DNA from: Acanthaster planci
Lineage: Eukaryota > Echinodermata > Asteroidea > Valvatida > Acanthasteridae
Length of the DNA stretch: 62,530 bases
Assembly: GCF_001949145.1 (NCBI RefSeq)
Contig: NW_019091355.1
Location: 5,596,588 to 5,659,117 of the forward strand
Direction: 5' to 3'
Made by a program: the position numbers and the translations under genes. Below are positions 10,119-21,869 of this stretch, in pieces (position 1 is the stretch's first letter; every line of letters starts with the position of its first letter). The notes beneath the pieces are model-generated. The model did not search any database. It was not told where the DNA came from and saw nothing but the letters and a program-made list of their open reading frames with translations.

Positions 10119-13100
10119 ACAGTGCTTTTTAAATTAATGTGAGATTGTACAATGTGCTTTTTTCTATGTGGCCAGCTTTTCACGGAAAGACCTGCGTTGT
10201 AGAATTCTAATACTGAAGCATGGATCTGTATATACAGAAACAATGGACTCCAACACGTATGATGATGGAGGGTGATTTTTTTCTCGTCTAGCAGTGATAT
10301 CTGGTGTGGGCATGACCTAACAGATATTTGGGGAGAACTTTAAATAGTTTACAAGGATGTTGCTTGTAGCAAAGGTGAAATCCATGATGTAGCACTCATC
10401 TATGCAGGAAGATTTGCTTTATCACAAACACATCTTTTGCAAACTATTCTGACCACAGTATCCATTTTAATAACATGTCCAATCATAATGTAGTTTACAT
10501 CAGATAATTACAGATATACAAGTGAACATTACCAATGTACAAGTACAATGATACCCATGCAGTGACCATAATAATTATATACACAAACATTTAAACACTT
10601 TGTTTAAACCCTTCTGTGTGTTATTGGGAATCCTAAGCCTTTATCTATGAGCTGGGTACTACATCATGTTTTACTTTTAAATCAAAATATTCAATAATGG
10701 TGTCACACTTGTAAAATGTGGGAAGTATTTTTCTTTCAAATTACATCATAAAATATGTGTACTTTAAAATGTAACACTTGCTAAGGTTACACGCAGAGTA
10801 TTAAAAAAAATCAAAAGAACAAATATCAGACCACTGAGTCCGGTGTCTCATTCCAGGATTGTTGGAAGAAAGTTTCAGCTGTGAATCATGTGGACAAATT
10901 CAGCATCTGATCATTTTATTCAGTGTCTGAAATGGACGACATTCATCCAGGAATTCAAGCAATACGTACAGCTCTTTAGTAATTTTTTTTTCAAAAAGCC
11001 TGAATCCGAAACCTGCTCAGTGTGTTACCTCCCTTCTCTAAATACAAAGCTTTACTTCAATGCAAGCAAATTGGGCGGCTTACATGACATGCCTACGTGT
11101 CCCCAACTACAAACCAACCCAATTCAACCTCAACTTGCCAGAGGGCACACACATAATTTCAAACGCTAGTTAAAAAAATGCCTGATTTTTTTCTAACCAC
11201 TTATTTTAAATCAACCGAGCTGGAAAGTGGTTTCTGATTTTTTTTCTAGGGTCAAAGATGTGCACAAATTTTTATACAAATAGTCTCACTCACTGAACAA
11301 GTTCACAGCAGTGTAAGTGAACTGGGAGAAATATCCCCGTCTGATATCTTAGTGATCATTGAAATGATTTACCACTGCTAAATGGTCATCAACAATTCCT
11401 GGAAGCCCAACTGTCATGTGTGTATTCATGGAATCCATTTACCAATGTTATCTCTGAGCAAACTAGGGGCAACATCCATGGGTCTGTTCCATCAATGCCC
11501 AGACTTTTTCACAGTATTCAGATCCTTCTTAATTTGTCTCAAAGGAAAATTGACAATTTGCGGGACAGAGCCAACATGCCCTATATACATTTACATTACC
11601 AATGAATAAATCAGTAAATCTTGATTTTCTTTACATAAATGCATTCAGTGTCATCAAATTGACGTAAATCGCTGTACCTGAGAGTGGCATTTTTTCCAGG
11701 AAGAGTGCAGGCGTTGTTTAAAACAGATAGGTCTCAACAAACTGTCCATCTGTGATGGCAACAAAAATGCGTGTCCAAATACTGTGCCAACATGTGACAC
11801 AATTGCTTGAAGCTCATTGAGACGATGCACAACACCAACTGACCAGTATTCAATGCTGAAGGCAAAATACACTGCCGAAAATGGTTGCCTAGTGTGGCAC
11901 ACAACCACAGAACATGGATTTAGCCCACAGCAAGAGCTGTATACTGGGCCCAAGAGTTTACTTTACTCCTGTCAAGAATCTAGAAACCAAGGGAATGCTT
12001 CAAATGGCCTCTACGGTGGGACCGTGGAGGGCACTGTGCGGCCTATTCACTGTAGACAGAAAGCATGCACTGGTTCTTATGTGTGTGGTGTAATGTACGT
12101 ACCACAAGCTTTCATCAGAATGGGCACAAATGCACTAAGCAGCAGCACTCGAGTTATCCCAGGTTCTCCCCAGAGCATGCGCACTAATATCTGGGAAATT
12201 GTTTTCCACTGAAGGAGGTCTCCCATGATTCATTTCTCTTCCACCTCAGCTGATTGGTCTGTTGTAGTACAGGACAAAAAGATGACCCTATGACTCTTGC
12301 TTTACCGTACCTTTCAACACACCTCATAATTTGTCTGTACATCAATGTTGTCATAAAAACCACAAGCTATAGTGGATAAACAGTTTGACTTATCCACTTT
12401 TTGGGTTAATCTCAAATGATAGTTACAGCACTGGTCTTGATTTTTTTTAGCAATTGAATATAAGACCTAAGTTTCAAATAAACCTGAAAGGCTGAACACG
12501 ATGATGACTTTCGTGCACATTTAACAAGATTAATTAAAAAATACTGTTTCTCGTAACATTGAATTCATTGCAAGTGACTTAACGTTTCTGCAGCTTTTGT
12601 TTTTGTCTAAAAGAACTATGAAATATTTAACACATTTTCACCAACATCAGTTTTTCTCACGGGCGTCACTCAATTTGTCTAGTGAACAAAGTTGGCAAAA
12701 CAACAGCATCACACTCACAGCTTCATCTCTAGCTAAATTAACGATTCTCATGTAAAACAATGCGTAACGTCTAAAATCACAGATGTTAAGAATTCAACAT
12801 TGCACAAGTGTTAACACCAATTACTCTAACATATGCAGAAAGAAAAGGAAAATTGTGAGTAACCAACTTTGGTTTCCTAAAGCAGTGTATGATCATAAAA
12901 CAAATCCTTCAAATTTTTCCACAATTTATATGGATCTGGTACTGCTGTTTTTGTAAGGGTAAAATGAACCTTTTTGTTACATTCCCCAAAAGTGTGAAGT
13001 AATTTCTTTTTCGATCACCTTTTTATGTTACAGGTTTTAGTTCAATTTATTTTTAGATTTAATGCTTTCTCTGTTCTTTCAAGGATGAAGATCTATCTAT

Positions 13101-13442
13101 ATACAGTTATCCGTGAACTGACAAGGTATTAGTTTATATGTAAAGCCAGAGATTAAAACGAATGTAATCAGATCGTAAAAGATGTTAATTATTGCTAACG
13201 ACTAAAGGAGTTCCTTGATGTTTCAAATAATTTTAACAGATTTGCCCACTTGTTGACTGCACTGGTCCTCAAATCTTTTTCAATCTCTGACCGCTATCAA
13301 ATCATAATATTTTTATATGTCACCCAGTGTCATTAGAGTGAAATGTTTTTACTAAAGTGAGGAATCAATTCAGGTAAGGCACAGCGAAGTGAACCTGCTC
13401 CTTGCTTTAAGAAACGATAGTTTGTGTTCGTCCTACTTGTGC

Positions 13443-13448
13443 TTTATT
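13443..13448 (-). other. candidate polyadenylation signal (GBF1)
   Basis: On the minus strand AATAAA lies about 130 nt after the GBF1 stop codon. Further hexamers lie farther downstream, so a longer 3' UTR is also possible. Confidence 0.45.
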
Positions 13449-13575
13449 TGACTGATGTATTACAACATAGCTGCACCCTTGCCATGGGGTGTGACTGATG
13501 AAATCTTACACAATGGTTGAAAACAATTGGGAAAAAGGTCTTGAGTGAGTTTGCCGCTCGGTCGTTGGCCAATAT

Positions 13576-13880
13576 CTAAGAGCTTCCCGTTGTGGAGGAT
13601 TCGGGCTGCGGGAGTATGGGCGCGACGATGGGGATAGGCGAGCCTTTCAGGATGGCCGGATTAAGGAGGAACGGCACAGAACTGCCCGGCTTGGCCTCTT
13701 GGGCCCCAGGAAGGGGGGCCAGGTAGGGCAGGGGCGGCTGCAGGATGATGTTGGGCTGGCTGGTGACTGGGTTGGTCTCAATGGTGCTGGGTGTGGTTGT
13801 AGGCGTGGCTGCTGTTCCTACAGTGGGCAGGGCATCTTTTGTGGGGGTGGCATCCTGTGTTGAAGGTTTTGGGCTTGCTT
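13576..13880 (-). CDS. GBF1: GBF1 exon 34 (C-terminus and stop)
   Basis: Pro/Thr-rich tail: ASPKPSTQDATPTKDAL, PNIILQPPLPYLAPLPG and FLLNPAILKGSPIPIVAP, stop TAG at 13578-13576. The LILQP and ILNPAL motifs of the human C-terminus are recognisable, so the stop is probably genuine. Confidence 0.93.
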
Positions 13881-14025
13881 CTATGACAACAAAAAGGTAA
13901 TGATGATGTCACAGCTTTACTGGAAGAAAAAAACACTGCTAGTGATAAAAAGTGATTCTTATATCCATCCACAAAGATTGAAGTTCTAAAGCAAATTGTG
14001 ATATTACTTTTCCCTGTTGACCTAC

Positions 14026-14133
14026 CTTCTGGTTTTGCACTGACAGTAACTTGCTCCTCTTCAATTGGACTGCCATCTCTAACGATGTCATCTGGTGTAG
14101 GGGCCATGCTTGGTGCCGGCTCTTTGCTCACAA
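14026..14133 (-). CDS. GBF1: GBF1 exon 33 (tail)
   Basis: Encodes VSKEPAPSMAPTPDDIVR then DGSPIEEEQVTVSAKPE, a disordered Pro/Glu-rich tail. Acceptor CTTGTCTAG, donor GAAG|GTAGGT; phases match neighbours. Confidence 0.9.
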
Positions 14134-14358
14134 CTAGACAAGGAATTGACAGGAAATACACCCAGATAATAAATACACTGGAAGAGAATGAACCCTGTAA
14201 CAAACATTGCGCTGTAGACCAATCTTGCAGTCGCAACATGGCCACACCAAAACGTTGGGGCTAAAAACTGCCATCTTCAACAAATGGCTAACGCACGTGG
14301 TTGGATGTATAGCACAGCCAACAGCCAACGCATCACTGATGGCCTGGACCCAACCTAC

Positions 14359-14539
14359 CTGGCTCGTGGGGCTTGAAGACTTCATTCTTGAGGCCTGGCA
14401 AGAAGCAGTCAATACGCTCCCAGGTGAAGACCCAGAGCTGGCAGTTCTGGCCTCGCTCTGAGCCGGCCGCATCTTGAAAGACGCCTGCTGTATCCATGAC
14501 CAAAAGCATGTTCTTCAAGGATTCCGGGATGGCCTCATA
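14359..14539 (-). CDS. GBF1: GBF1 exon 32 (end of HDS3)
   Basis: Encodes YEAIPESLKNMLLVMDTA, then LWVFTWERIDCFLPGLKN; human: EAIPESLKNMLLVMDTAEIF and ITWERIDCFLPHL. Last conserved block before the variable tail. Confidence 0.97.
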
Positions 14540-14964
14540 CTGTAGGTAAACAAGGAAAGAGCAAACAAATCAACAGTTAGCATTACACAGCCCAATACAG
14601 ACACAGCGTACTATCTGATGAGTTGCTGTGTAGAATACGCTCCTCAAACAAACTGGCTAAAAGCAAAAAACTACTGTTAAGTAACATTTACTTAACTTGC
14701 CTGAGAGAGTGCTGAGAATGAAATGACCTGTATTGAGCTGCAATTTCCCCCACGAAATGTTATTTAAAAAAATTAGATTACCCTATAAGGCCTCTAAAAC
14801 TTTACATAGATCACAACAAACATTTAGCATAAGGCTCCGTTGCATACCAGTCTGCCATTACAGATTGCTTACAGAAAATTTTAACTGCTATTAAGCTGGA
14901 TAAAAACACTTGAGTACAATAATTCTTGCTATATAGAATGCAACATTAAAGCGGTTTAGCTTAC

Positions 14965-15078
14965 AAGTAGGTCACTCTTGTCAGCATGCATGTACTTGTC
15001 CATGAAATCCAGGATGGTGAGCCACAGTGCCGTGAATGTAGACAGCGATAGAAGGGGTGTCAAATGCTGTAAGAATAC
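14965..15078 (-). CDS. GBF1: GBF1 exon 31 (HDS3)
   Basis: Encodes VFLQHLTPLLSLSTFTAL then WLTILDFMDKYMHADKSD LL, matching VFLQHLSPLLSLSTFAALWL in human. Phase 0 both ends; donor CTT|GTAAGC. Confidence 0.97.
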
Positions 15079-15523
15079 CTGTGGGGGTTGTTGGGGAGAG
15101 CACAAGTTTCGATCATCCTCACTGAAATTTGTGTGTTGATTTTGTCCACTTAAGCTTTATGCATTAATGAGGCAAGTCCGACTGGCCTTGTTGCTAAATA
15201 CACCTGCACAGAGAACGCAGCACCTATTCCTGCATTCGTGGAGGCAGTTTTGCAAATATCGGCTTCCTCTTGTCTCAGGCCCCACCTCCCACATTAAAAT
15301 TTCTTGTCGGTACACAACATTTGAACAAAATAAAATAATTCCATTACTGGGTCGACTCCATACCTGTTGAGGTTCCTAGAGCAAATGCCGACGTTTTTGG
15401 AGCAAAAACTCAAACAAAAATTTAAAAGAGCAAGATATGAAGAGACATAGCCAAAAATTTGAACCCCTCTCCCAACACCACTGATGTCGGTGATACTGGG
15501 TACAGCACCTCAGACCCACTCAC

Positions 15524-15756
15524 CTTGCACAGCAGGGTGGCAGCCCTCATGCGTGTCTCCTCCAGCCCCACTGGGTCCTGAGGGTGGATCTGGTCCAGCA
15601 GCTTGGCGAGCAACGGGAACAGGACCTTGTTGAAGCAGGATTCCCACTCTACAGCCGACAGCGTCTGCAGGTCATGCACAAGCAGAGCCCGCTGCAGGTA
15701 GGTCAGGGCCTGCATGCGTACCTGGCGTCGTATGTCGCAGCACAGCCGGGCGATGC
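15524..15756 (-). CDS. GBF1: GBF1 exon 30 (HDS3)
   Basis: Encodes IARLCCDIRRQVRMQALT, YLQRALLVHDLQTLSAVE and WESCFNKVLFPLLAKLLD; nearly identical to human. Donor AAG|GTGAGT. Confidence 0.97.
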
Positions 15757-16575
15757 CTGCCAGTGAGAGAGGAGGAGGTCTTTACATTAAGTTCTATCAC
15801 TTTGGATCGGCGCGCAGGAAAACTTTGCTGAGCAGAAAACTCCCATTGGCAAATTTATGTGATGTGTTAAGAACCAGTCACAGGAATAACGACATGCCAT
15901 TCAGGCTAGCAACCTGTTCTTTTCCCATGCTTTCGACAGAATTCTGCCATTTCAACTAAATGACCCAATCCTATGAAATGTACTGACGGACTGGTACCTC
16001 TCTGCTTTTTGCTTTTTATAAAACAGCACAGTATATTGCTAACAAGGATGCTAGTTTCCCATTTCTTCATTTCCATAATTCAATTTCCTTGGATCATCAT
16101 TCACACTGTTCTGTTTCTAAGCAGGCATTCTCTGTTAGCTTGAAGAATGAATGCAGACAGCAATGGATTGAACCAACTTGCTCAAACTAATGTCTACTGC
16201 TGAAGGACATGCACAAAAAATATCCCTTCGAGGCTGCAATTCCTGAGAACACTGTCCATGAACCTTACATCCCTGGCATGGAATAACTGCAATTGTGTCT
16301 TAATATTGCATGCAAACAGGAGCAAAAGAATCCATTTCCAGACTGTTTCATGGTGATGTCTCAACAGTCTGGGAGTAATTGCACTCAGCTCTTGGGATTT
16401 AGCCAAAGTATACCTTTCTAGAACTGACTTTCAAACGTACATGAATGATAAACACACATGAACAGGCTGGAATTTGATGGCCCTTCTCTTGCACTCAGTG
16501 TAAAACTGCAAAAATGCCCCGCTCTGACGTGAACAATGACCCCATTATGTGACTGTAAGCAATCAAGACAACAAC

Positions 16576-16723
16576 CTTGAAGTAGCGGGCACCAGCATTT
16601 GACCCACAATGCACTTGCTCCTGCATCAATCGTCATCTGTGATCCACCTTTCTTCTCTTCCTCAGCCCAGGAACTGAAGATGGATGCTGCCCTCGTGTGG
16701 AGGGTGTGCATCAGGTCCAGTAA
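16576..16723 (-). CDS. GBF1: GBF1 exon 29 (HDS3)
   Basis: Encodes LLDLMHTLHTRAASIFSS, WAEEEKKGG and LWVKCWCPLLQ; human: LLDLMHTLHTRAASIYSSWA and HCWCPLLQG. Donor CAAG|GTTGTT is unusual after +2 but phase-correct. Confidence 0.96.
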
Positions 16724-16820
16724 CTAATAACAAAAAGATTAAAAAATTTCTTCCAAATTCAACATCTATTTTTACCATTATTATCTTTGATTTCAGCAAC
16801 AAATTCCTCCCGACATGCAA

Positions 16821-17104
16821 CCAATCATAGCCTTCACTGCTTGGACCCTCCATTCCCTATCCCATAATGTTGCATGAGTAATGCCTTCATAATACATCAA
16901 CCAATCAAAAGCTCAAGTCTGTTTAAATCTAACCAATCTCCAAACCAGCATTAAAAGTGAATGACACCACTTTAAGAGATTCCACCAATCAGAATTTGCA
17001 TTCACTTTGAATCAGCTAATCCAGATTCTGCATTGAAACTGAGGGATCCCTGCCATTATCGCTCAACCAATCAGTACCCAGTTTCTTTTTTTGAATCAGC
17101 CAAT
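16821..17104 (+). repeat. CCAAT-bearing degenerate tandem repeat in intron
   Basis: CCAAT occurs at 16821, 16901, 16933, 16985, 17067 and 17100, mostly as CCAATCA, with an underlying spacing near 82 bp (80, 84, 82). The surrounding text is loosely repeated. Either a decayed tandem repeat or a cluster of NF-Y-type sites. Confidence 0.5.
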
Positions 17105-17111
17105 GACCCAC

Positions 17112-17311
17112 CTGTATAGACAATGAGTGATAGCCTCCAGGAGGTCCATCATCTTCCCCATCGTCTGCCCCGTCTGCCATCTGCGAGATCTTTTCGGGTA
17201 CAGAGCTTATCTTGGGCATACCCTTTTTATTCCTCTGATTCCGTGACATTCGGGAGTTTTTCTTGTCTTTTGTCGGCTCAGGTTTCTTTTGTCGATCGTG
17301 TCTAAGTTTCC
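17112..17311 (-). CDS. GBF1: GBF1 exon 28 (basic/acidic loop)
   Basis: Encodes a Lys/Arg-rich stretch (KLRHDRQKKPEPTKDKKN), an acidic GADDGEDDG run and GGYHSLSIQ. The same basic-then-acidic order precedes SYHTVSLQ in human GBF1. The basic run could bind phosphoinositides (inference). Confidence 0.95.
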
Positions 17312-17690
17312 CTGTACACGCAAAACAATGTTTCCTTTAACTCATCACAAGAAACATCATCACATATCTTGGTCAACGATTTTGTCATGGGGGAGGAGGC
17401 TGACTTAATGTGTATTCAAGGCGTAAATTTCTTTTAAAACTCCAGTAAATACAAATATAGATTGATGAAAATGAGAACATTTGTAACATTGTTGGGAAGG
17501 TAGGGGTATGATTGGGATAATGTTGCTTGATTAACCTGCAATCTTGCACTCAACAATATTACCAAATTAAGATAATTCTTTTGATAGGAGGGGGGGTTTA
17601 TGGCTACCATAGAGCAATCACAATTTGAACTAATGAACATTATCTGCTAAGAAAAGAACCCAAATCTACATAGGGTTGTGCAGCACCTAC

Positions 17691-17928
17691 CCCCATTGAC
17701 TGTGGCCTCCACAAAGCTCCTGATGGCATGGACGCAAGACTCAAAGTTGGCGGGTGTGACGTGGGCGGCGTCTCGCACCAGGAATGCCAATGACTCGCAG
17801 CACTTCATGAGGGCCTTGGTGTCATGGTGGCTCAGCGTCTGATCCAAGGCTATCTCAAACTGGTTCTGGGGCTTGGAAACGCCTTTGGAATGGTTGTGGG
17901 TGTGGCGGACTGTGCTGTCATTGTTCAC
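17691..17928 (-). CDS. GBF1: GBF1 exon 27 (HDS3 region)
   Basis: Encodes HDTKALMKCCESLAFLVR, then DAAHVTPANFESCVHAIR and SFVEATVNGG; human: HDTKSLLKCVESLSFIVRDA. Acceptor TTTGTCAG, donor GGGG|GTAGGT. Confidence 0.97.
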
Positions 17929-18637
17929 CTGACAAAGAAAGAGCAGACATCATAGCATTCAAATTATCACCTGTTAAGAAGCTTTCAACATCATCCAGAT
18001 TCAAAAACGGTACAGAGATGTTCTGCATAAAAACACAATCTGAGGACGTGACGCATCACATTCAATTAACGGAGGCTGAGCTTGACCATCAAACTGGGGA
18101 TTATTGTGCAGTCTATATGTACACTTCAACCTTCAACATACACTGACAAGAAACTCAGCATATTTTGGAAAAGGCATAATCAATAAATCATAGTGTAATG
18201 ACGCCTGTTAATCTTCAAGGATGGTTCCTCTGTCTGGTCAACCGCAGTTGATCGCTGATCTGTTAAAGTTGTTCATCATTTGAACAACTCACTGATCCAC
18301 TGACATGTTGCTATCCATTGTGACACAATCCATGCTTTAAGCATTTCAGTTTTTCTCTTTGATGCAAACTTCTTTGACCAGTGCCATGAAAGTTCATGCT
18401 TATAAACAACCAGTGTTCTGACTTCATCAACCACTCTACTACTATCCACTAACGTTCCACCATCAACTACGCAGTAATTTACAGCTGTCCCATCTGGCCC
18501 CATGTTTTTTGCTTTACTTGATGCGATTTCTTGCTTTAATCAATTCAACTAATCCAATGAACTCCCAAAACATCAATGAACCCAATACCACAACCATTCG
18601 CCAGTGCCGCTTTGACTTCATCTATCATGGCTCTCTG

Positions 18638-20016
18638 CAGTCAAACCTGCCTTAACGACCACCTGTGCATAACATCCATCTGTGTATGAAGACCATGTCC
18701 AAATCCCCCCATGTAAAAACTATTGTTTACATACTGTGTATAACGACCCACTGTACAACGCGACCAGCGACCGCCCCCTTTTTGCGTTTGTCTGCACAGG
18801 CACTAAAGCCTGTACACAACGACCGCCAATCGAGACCCATAAAAAAGAGACCACTGAAAACCACTTCCGTCACAACTGCCGTTCGATTTTTGAGACATTC
18901 ATAAAGCCAAACAAACTACAGTACTTAAAAGGATTAGTGATTAATGCCGGGCTCACTTCCAGCCATGCTTCCAGGAACTTTTCAGTCTTAATCTTGGTTG
19001 TAAGTTGCATCCACAATAATGCTTTTGTTCGTTGACCCAACCAAGCGCTTGGTCCGAGCCCCATGCAAGCACACACACAGCGTAACCACACGCGATCTTG
19101 AGCATTCATGCATGCACATTATGCATGACCTGTGACCTCAGAATAGTCTCGTTCAAACAGAACGTTATTTAAAACTGCTCTGAAATTTTAATTTTCAAAG
19201 GTAGAATCGTGGATTTTGAAAATATAGCTGCTTTAATATGTTTACAATTTTCTCTGCTGCATTTAAATTTTAAATTTGCCCAATAGAGTTCTACATTTAA
19301 GAACTCTGGGCTGACCTAATGATCTTAAAGTCTTGCACGTTGTTGCTTTTGTTGGATATTGTGTTTACACAACTTTGCAGACATTACGTCTCTCTCCATA
19401 TCGCTGGTTTTGAAAAGGAGAAAACATAGCTCTGAATCCTTCAAGATATGGATGTATGAAGAGAGGAAGATGAGGTGCTGAGCGATCGTTGAGTTCTTGG
19501 GCATGTGAGGCCATCGTGGCCAGCATGCAGTTGGCAACGATATGACCAAGATGGCACTATTACGATTACAGCCACAATTCTTTTTCATCTCGCTAATCGT
19601 GAATGGACTAAATGTTTTTGTGGAAAATACTGCGGTTTACTTACTTTTTTACTGTTTTCTCAAGAAGTAGGAACTGTATGGAGCTGAAACTTTCACAGGT
19701 GACTTGAATTGTATCTTTCTTGAAAATTTTGCCTACCAATCAGGATTCCCTTGACAAAAACCAATCTATGATCCTACCTTTAACAAAGCGTTACATGAAT
19801 AAAATAAAATTACTGCATAGGTTTTTGCAATAAGAAAATCCTTCAAAGCATTCACCTTTATTTGGGACAGATGTAAGAACAAAAAAATCATTAAATAAGG
19901 CAGGTTTGACTGACATTACTTTTATGAACATGAATCACTTCCTGTGGAGAGGGACCACCTGTCTATAAAGACCCACTTTTTCCATTTCCATTGATCTTTC
20001 TGGGCAGGTTTGACTG
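18638..20016. mobile_element. pogo/Tigger-like non-autonomous DNA transposon
   Basis: Both ends carry CAGTCAAACCTGCC as terminal inverted repeats (18638-18651; 20003-20016 on the minus strand), followed inside by CTTAACGACCACCTG-type GACC ladders typical of pogo/Tigger ends. TA follows the right end; the left flank is TG, perhaps a mutated TA. About 1.38 kb, no transposase recognised. It fills most of the intron between GBF1 exons 26 and 27. Confidence 0.8.
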
Positions 20017-20033
20017 TATCTGCTAAGACTCAC

Positions 20034-20188
20034 CACAATGACTCTGTCATCTGTCATGGTTGACACGTCGGGCTCACTGCTCGATCGGTGAGGCTGCCTG
20101 TGTTTGAAGAGTTCGCTGTCAGACGTGTAGCCTTGGTCTGAGGCACCACTAATACTGCCGGTTGACATCTCGCTATCTGACTGGGTGC
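20034..20188 (-). CDS. GBF1: GBF1 exon 26 (HDS2-HDS3 linker)
   Basis: Encodes TQSDSEMSTGSISGASDQ then GYTSDSELFKHRQPHRSS. The AQSDSE and GYTSDSE motifs of human GBF1 are kept, in a region that is phosphorylated in vertebrates. Its donor at 20033 lies only about 15 bp from the end of a pogo-like element. Confidence 0.95.
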
Positions 20189-20519
20189 CTACAGAACAAA
20201 TGGAAAAAAAAAAACAAAGACCAGTTCAACAATTTGATGAAAGCACCATTTTTGTTATTGCTTATCAAATTGGCCTCTGTTCACTCAAATTCTGACAATA
20301 AGAATTATAAGGTTGAAAAATATTAAATAAATATCCAGTCAAACACAGACGAGAAGAGCACTTTCAATACAAGGTCATGTAAATGCCAGATTTAAAAACT
20401 TTACACATAATATTTCCAGTTTGTAATAAGCTGATCATTTTTCAATGCAATTTTCTCTGTGATGACAAATTGGTGGTTGTGGGTGAGAAATTGCTATTTT
20501 CATAGTTCCATTAAGGTTT

Positions 20520-20647
20520 TATAGAGGCTTTGTGTGGTAGCCATCATGCAGGGCAGTGCTTTTAATCCACAAGGTATACAAAAAGGAGGTTTCCCTGTGG
20601 AACAAAAGAACTGCCCTACATGATGGCTACCATGCAACGCCTCTATA
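20520..20647. repeat. long intronic hairpin (55-bp arms)
   Basis: 20520-20574 and 20593-20647 are inverted complements with about 8 mismatches over 55 positions, separated by an 18-nt loop. The arms include TGGTAGCCATCATG and CTCTATA ends. It could be a fold-back MITE or a pre-miRNA-like hairpin; arm length favours a MITE. Confidence 0.85.
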
Positions 20648-20928
20648 TAGTAAGTTGAATCAACAGATCAACAGAAGAAAGATTTCCTGAATTCAGTTTC
20701 TTACATACATCTTCAACACATCCCTTTTTCATCTCAAAAAAAAAAACAAACTCTGGAGCTTTTTCTCTGAGTCATGATATGTATGATCCAGAGAAATCCA
20801 AATGCAGGCACTGGCTGGATTTCTCAGTGACAGAGAAAATAACACGGATTGCTTTCTCCTACATTGTGTATCATTTCAGTCACTAACAATACTACTTTCT
20901 AGTGCGCATGCTACTGCGGTGTGCCCAC

Positions 20929-21160
20929 CTGTGTCTGATATCTCCAGATTCCTCTTGCCGTCTACCATGTGGACGCTAGGGGGCACTGCCCCAGCCCCAA
21001 CGCACTCCAGCAGAGCAAAGAGCGTATACCAGTCCTGGGAGGAGTGGATGTTGGCAGCGTTGGTGCGTAGCAGCTCGTGAAGGCCATAGGCCACCTGGCG
21101 ACAGACGCGCTGCAGGACCGACTTCTTCATCAGCAGCAGCATTCGGAGAGATGTCAAGAC
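20929..21160 (-). CDS. GBF1: GBF1 exon 25 (HDS2)
   Basis: Encodes VLTSLRMLLLMKKSVLQR, VAYGLHELLRTNAANIHS and WYTLFALLECVGAGAVPP; human: VAYGLHELLKTNAANIHSGD. Donor CACAG|GTGGGC, phase 1. Confidence 0.97.
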
Positions 21161-21440
21161 CTGCAGGGGAAGAGAATTTGTGAACTTCAACAATTCAAAC
21201 ATATCCCAAAATTCTGGTCATCAATACAACTGGCGCTGGGTAAGGTAATGCACACTCGAATGAAATCTGCTATTTGTAGAGACAGAGGAAGAAAATGACT
21301 TGAGGTAGGTTCATACTGCATTCCTTAACCCTAACAGTCCTCAGTCCTCCAACAGGTGAAGGATTGAGGAGTGTTAGGTTTAAGAGAGATGATGACTATT
21401 ATCACTCTCCCTCTTGATTTAAATCTTCTGATCCCGGGCA

Positions 21441-21580
21441 TATCACATGACCCAGTTGCATATCACATGACCCAGTTGCATATCACATGACCCAGTTGCA
21501 TATCACATGACCCAGTTGCATATCACATGACCCAGTTGCATATCACATGACCCAGTTGCATATCACATGACCCAGTTGGT
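21441..21580. repeat. 20-bp minisatellite, seven copies, in GBF1 intron
   Basis: TATCACATGACCCAGTTGCA is repeated seven times head to tail with no mismatch until the last two bases. It sits about 135 bp downstream, in gene direction, of the exon-24 donor. Each unit carries CACATG, an E-box-type hexamer. Confidence 0.97.
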
Positions 21581-21715
21581 CATTGCTACAGAAACAAGAC
21601 GCGACCTTCACTGCTCTGCATAAATGCATTTAACATTGTTATTATTTAATCCGGACATAATACAGAATCTTCTGTCTCAACTTTGGTCGGAGTTGGGCCC
21701 TCCCCCCAGACTCAC

Positions 21716-21869
21716 CTGAGCAGCAATGTCTTCCTTCCTCAGCAGGCGTATAGCAAGTCGTAGGATGCCCACCACGGCCCTCTCAACCAGCTGGCTGTAC
21801 TCTGATTGCGATACAATCAGACTGTAGAGATGATCACAGATGCCCTGCCACAGGGTACCGACCCGATCC
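21716..21869 (-). CDS. GBF1: GBF1 exon 24 (HDS2)
   Basis: Encodes DRVGTLWQGICDHLYSLI, then LVERAVVGILRLAIRLLR and KEDIAAQ; human has LVERAVVGLLRLAIRLLRRE. Donor CAG|GTGAGT. Confidence 0.97.

Larger units (their letters stand above)
9509..13575. other. convergent 3' flanks / intergenic
   Basis: No coding exon recognised. The region contains the candidate polyadenylation signal of the plus-strand gene (10113-10118) and AATAAA on the minus strand at 13443-13448 for GBF1. Much of it could be 3' UTR of either gene. Open frames present (for example around 11817-12212) lack protein-like composition and splice context. Confidence 0.5.

Noticed and set aside
11817-12212. 131-codon plus-strand frame
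   Set aside because: No splice context, no recognisable motif and an equally long antisense frame; probably 3' UTR or intergenic sequence.
21441-21580. CRISPR-like direct repeats
   Set aside because: The 20-bp units are contiguous with no spacers, in an animal intron; this is a minisatellite.
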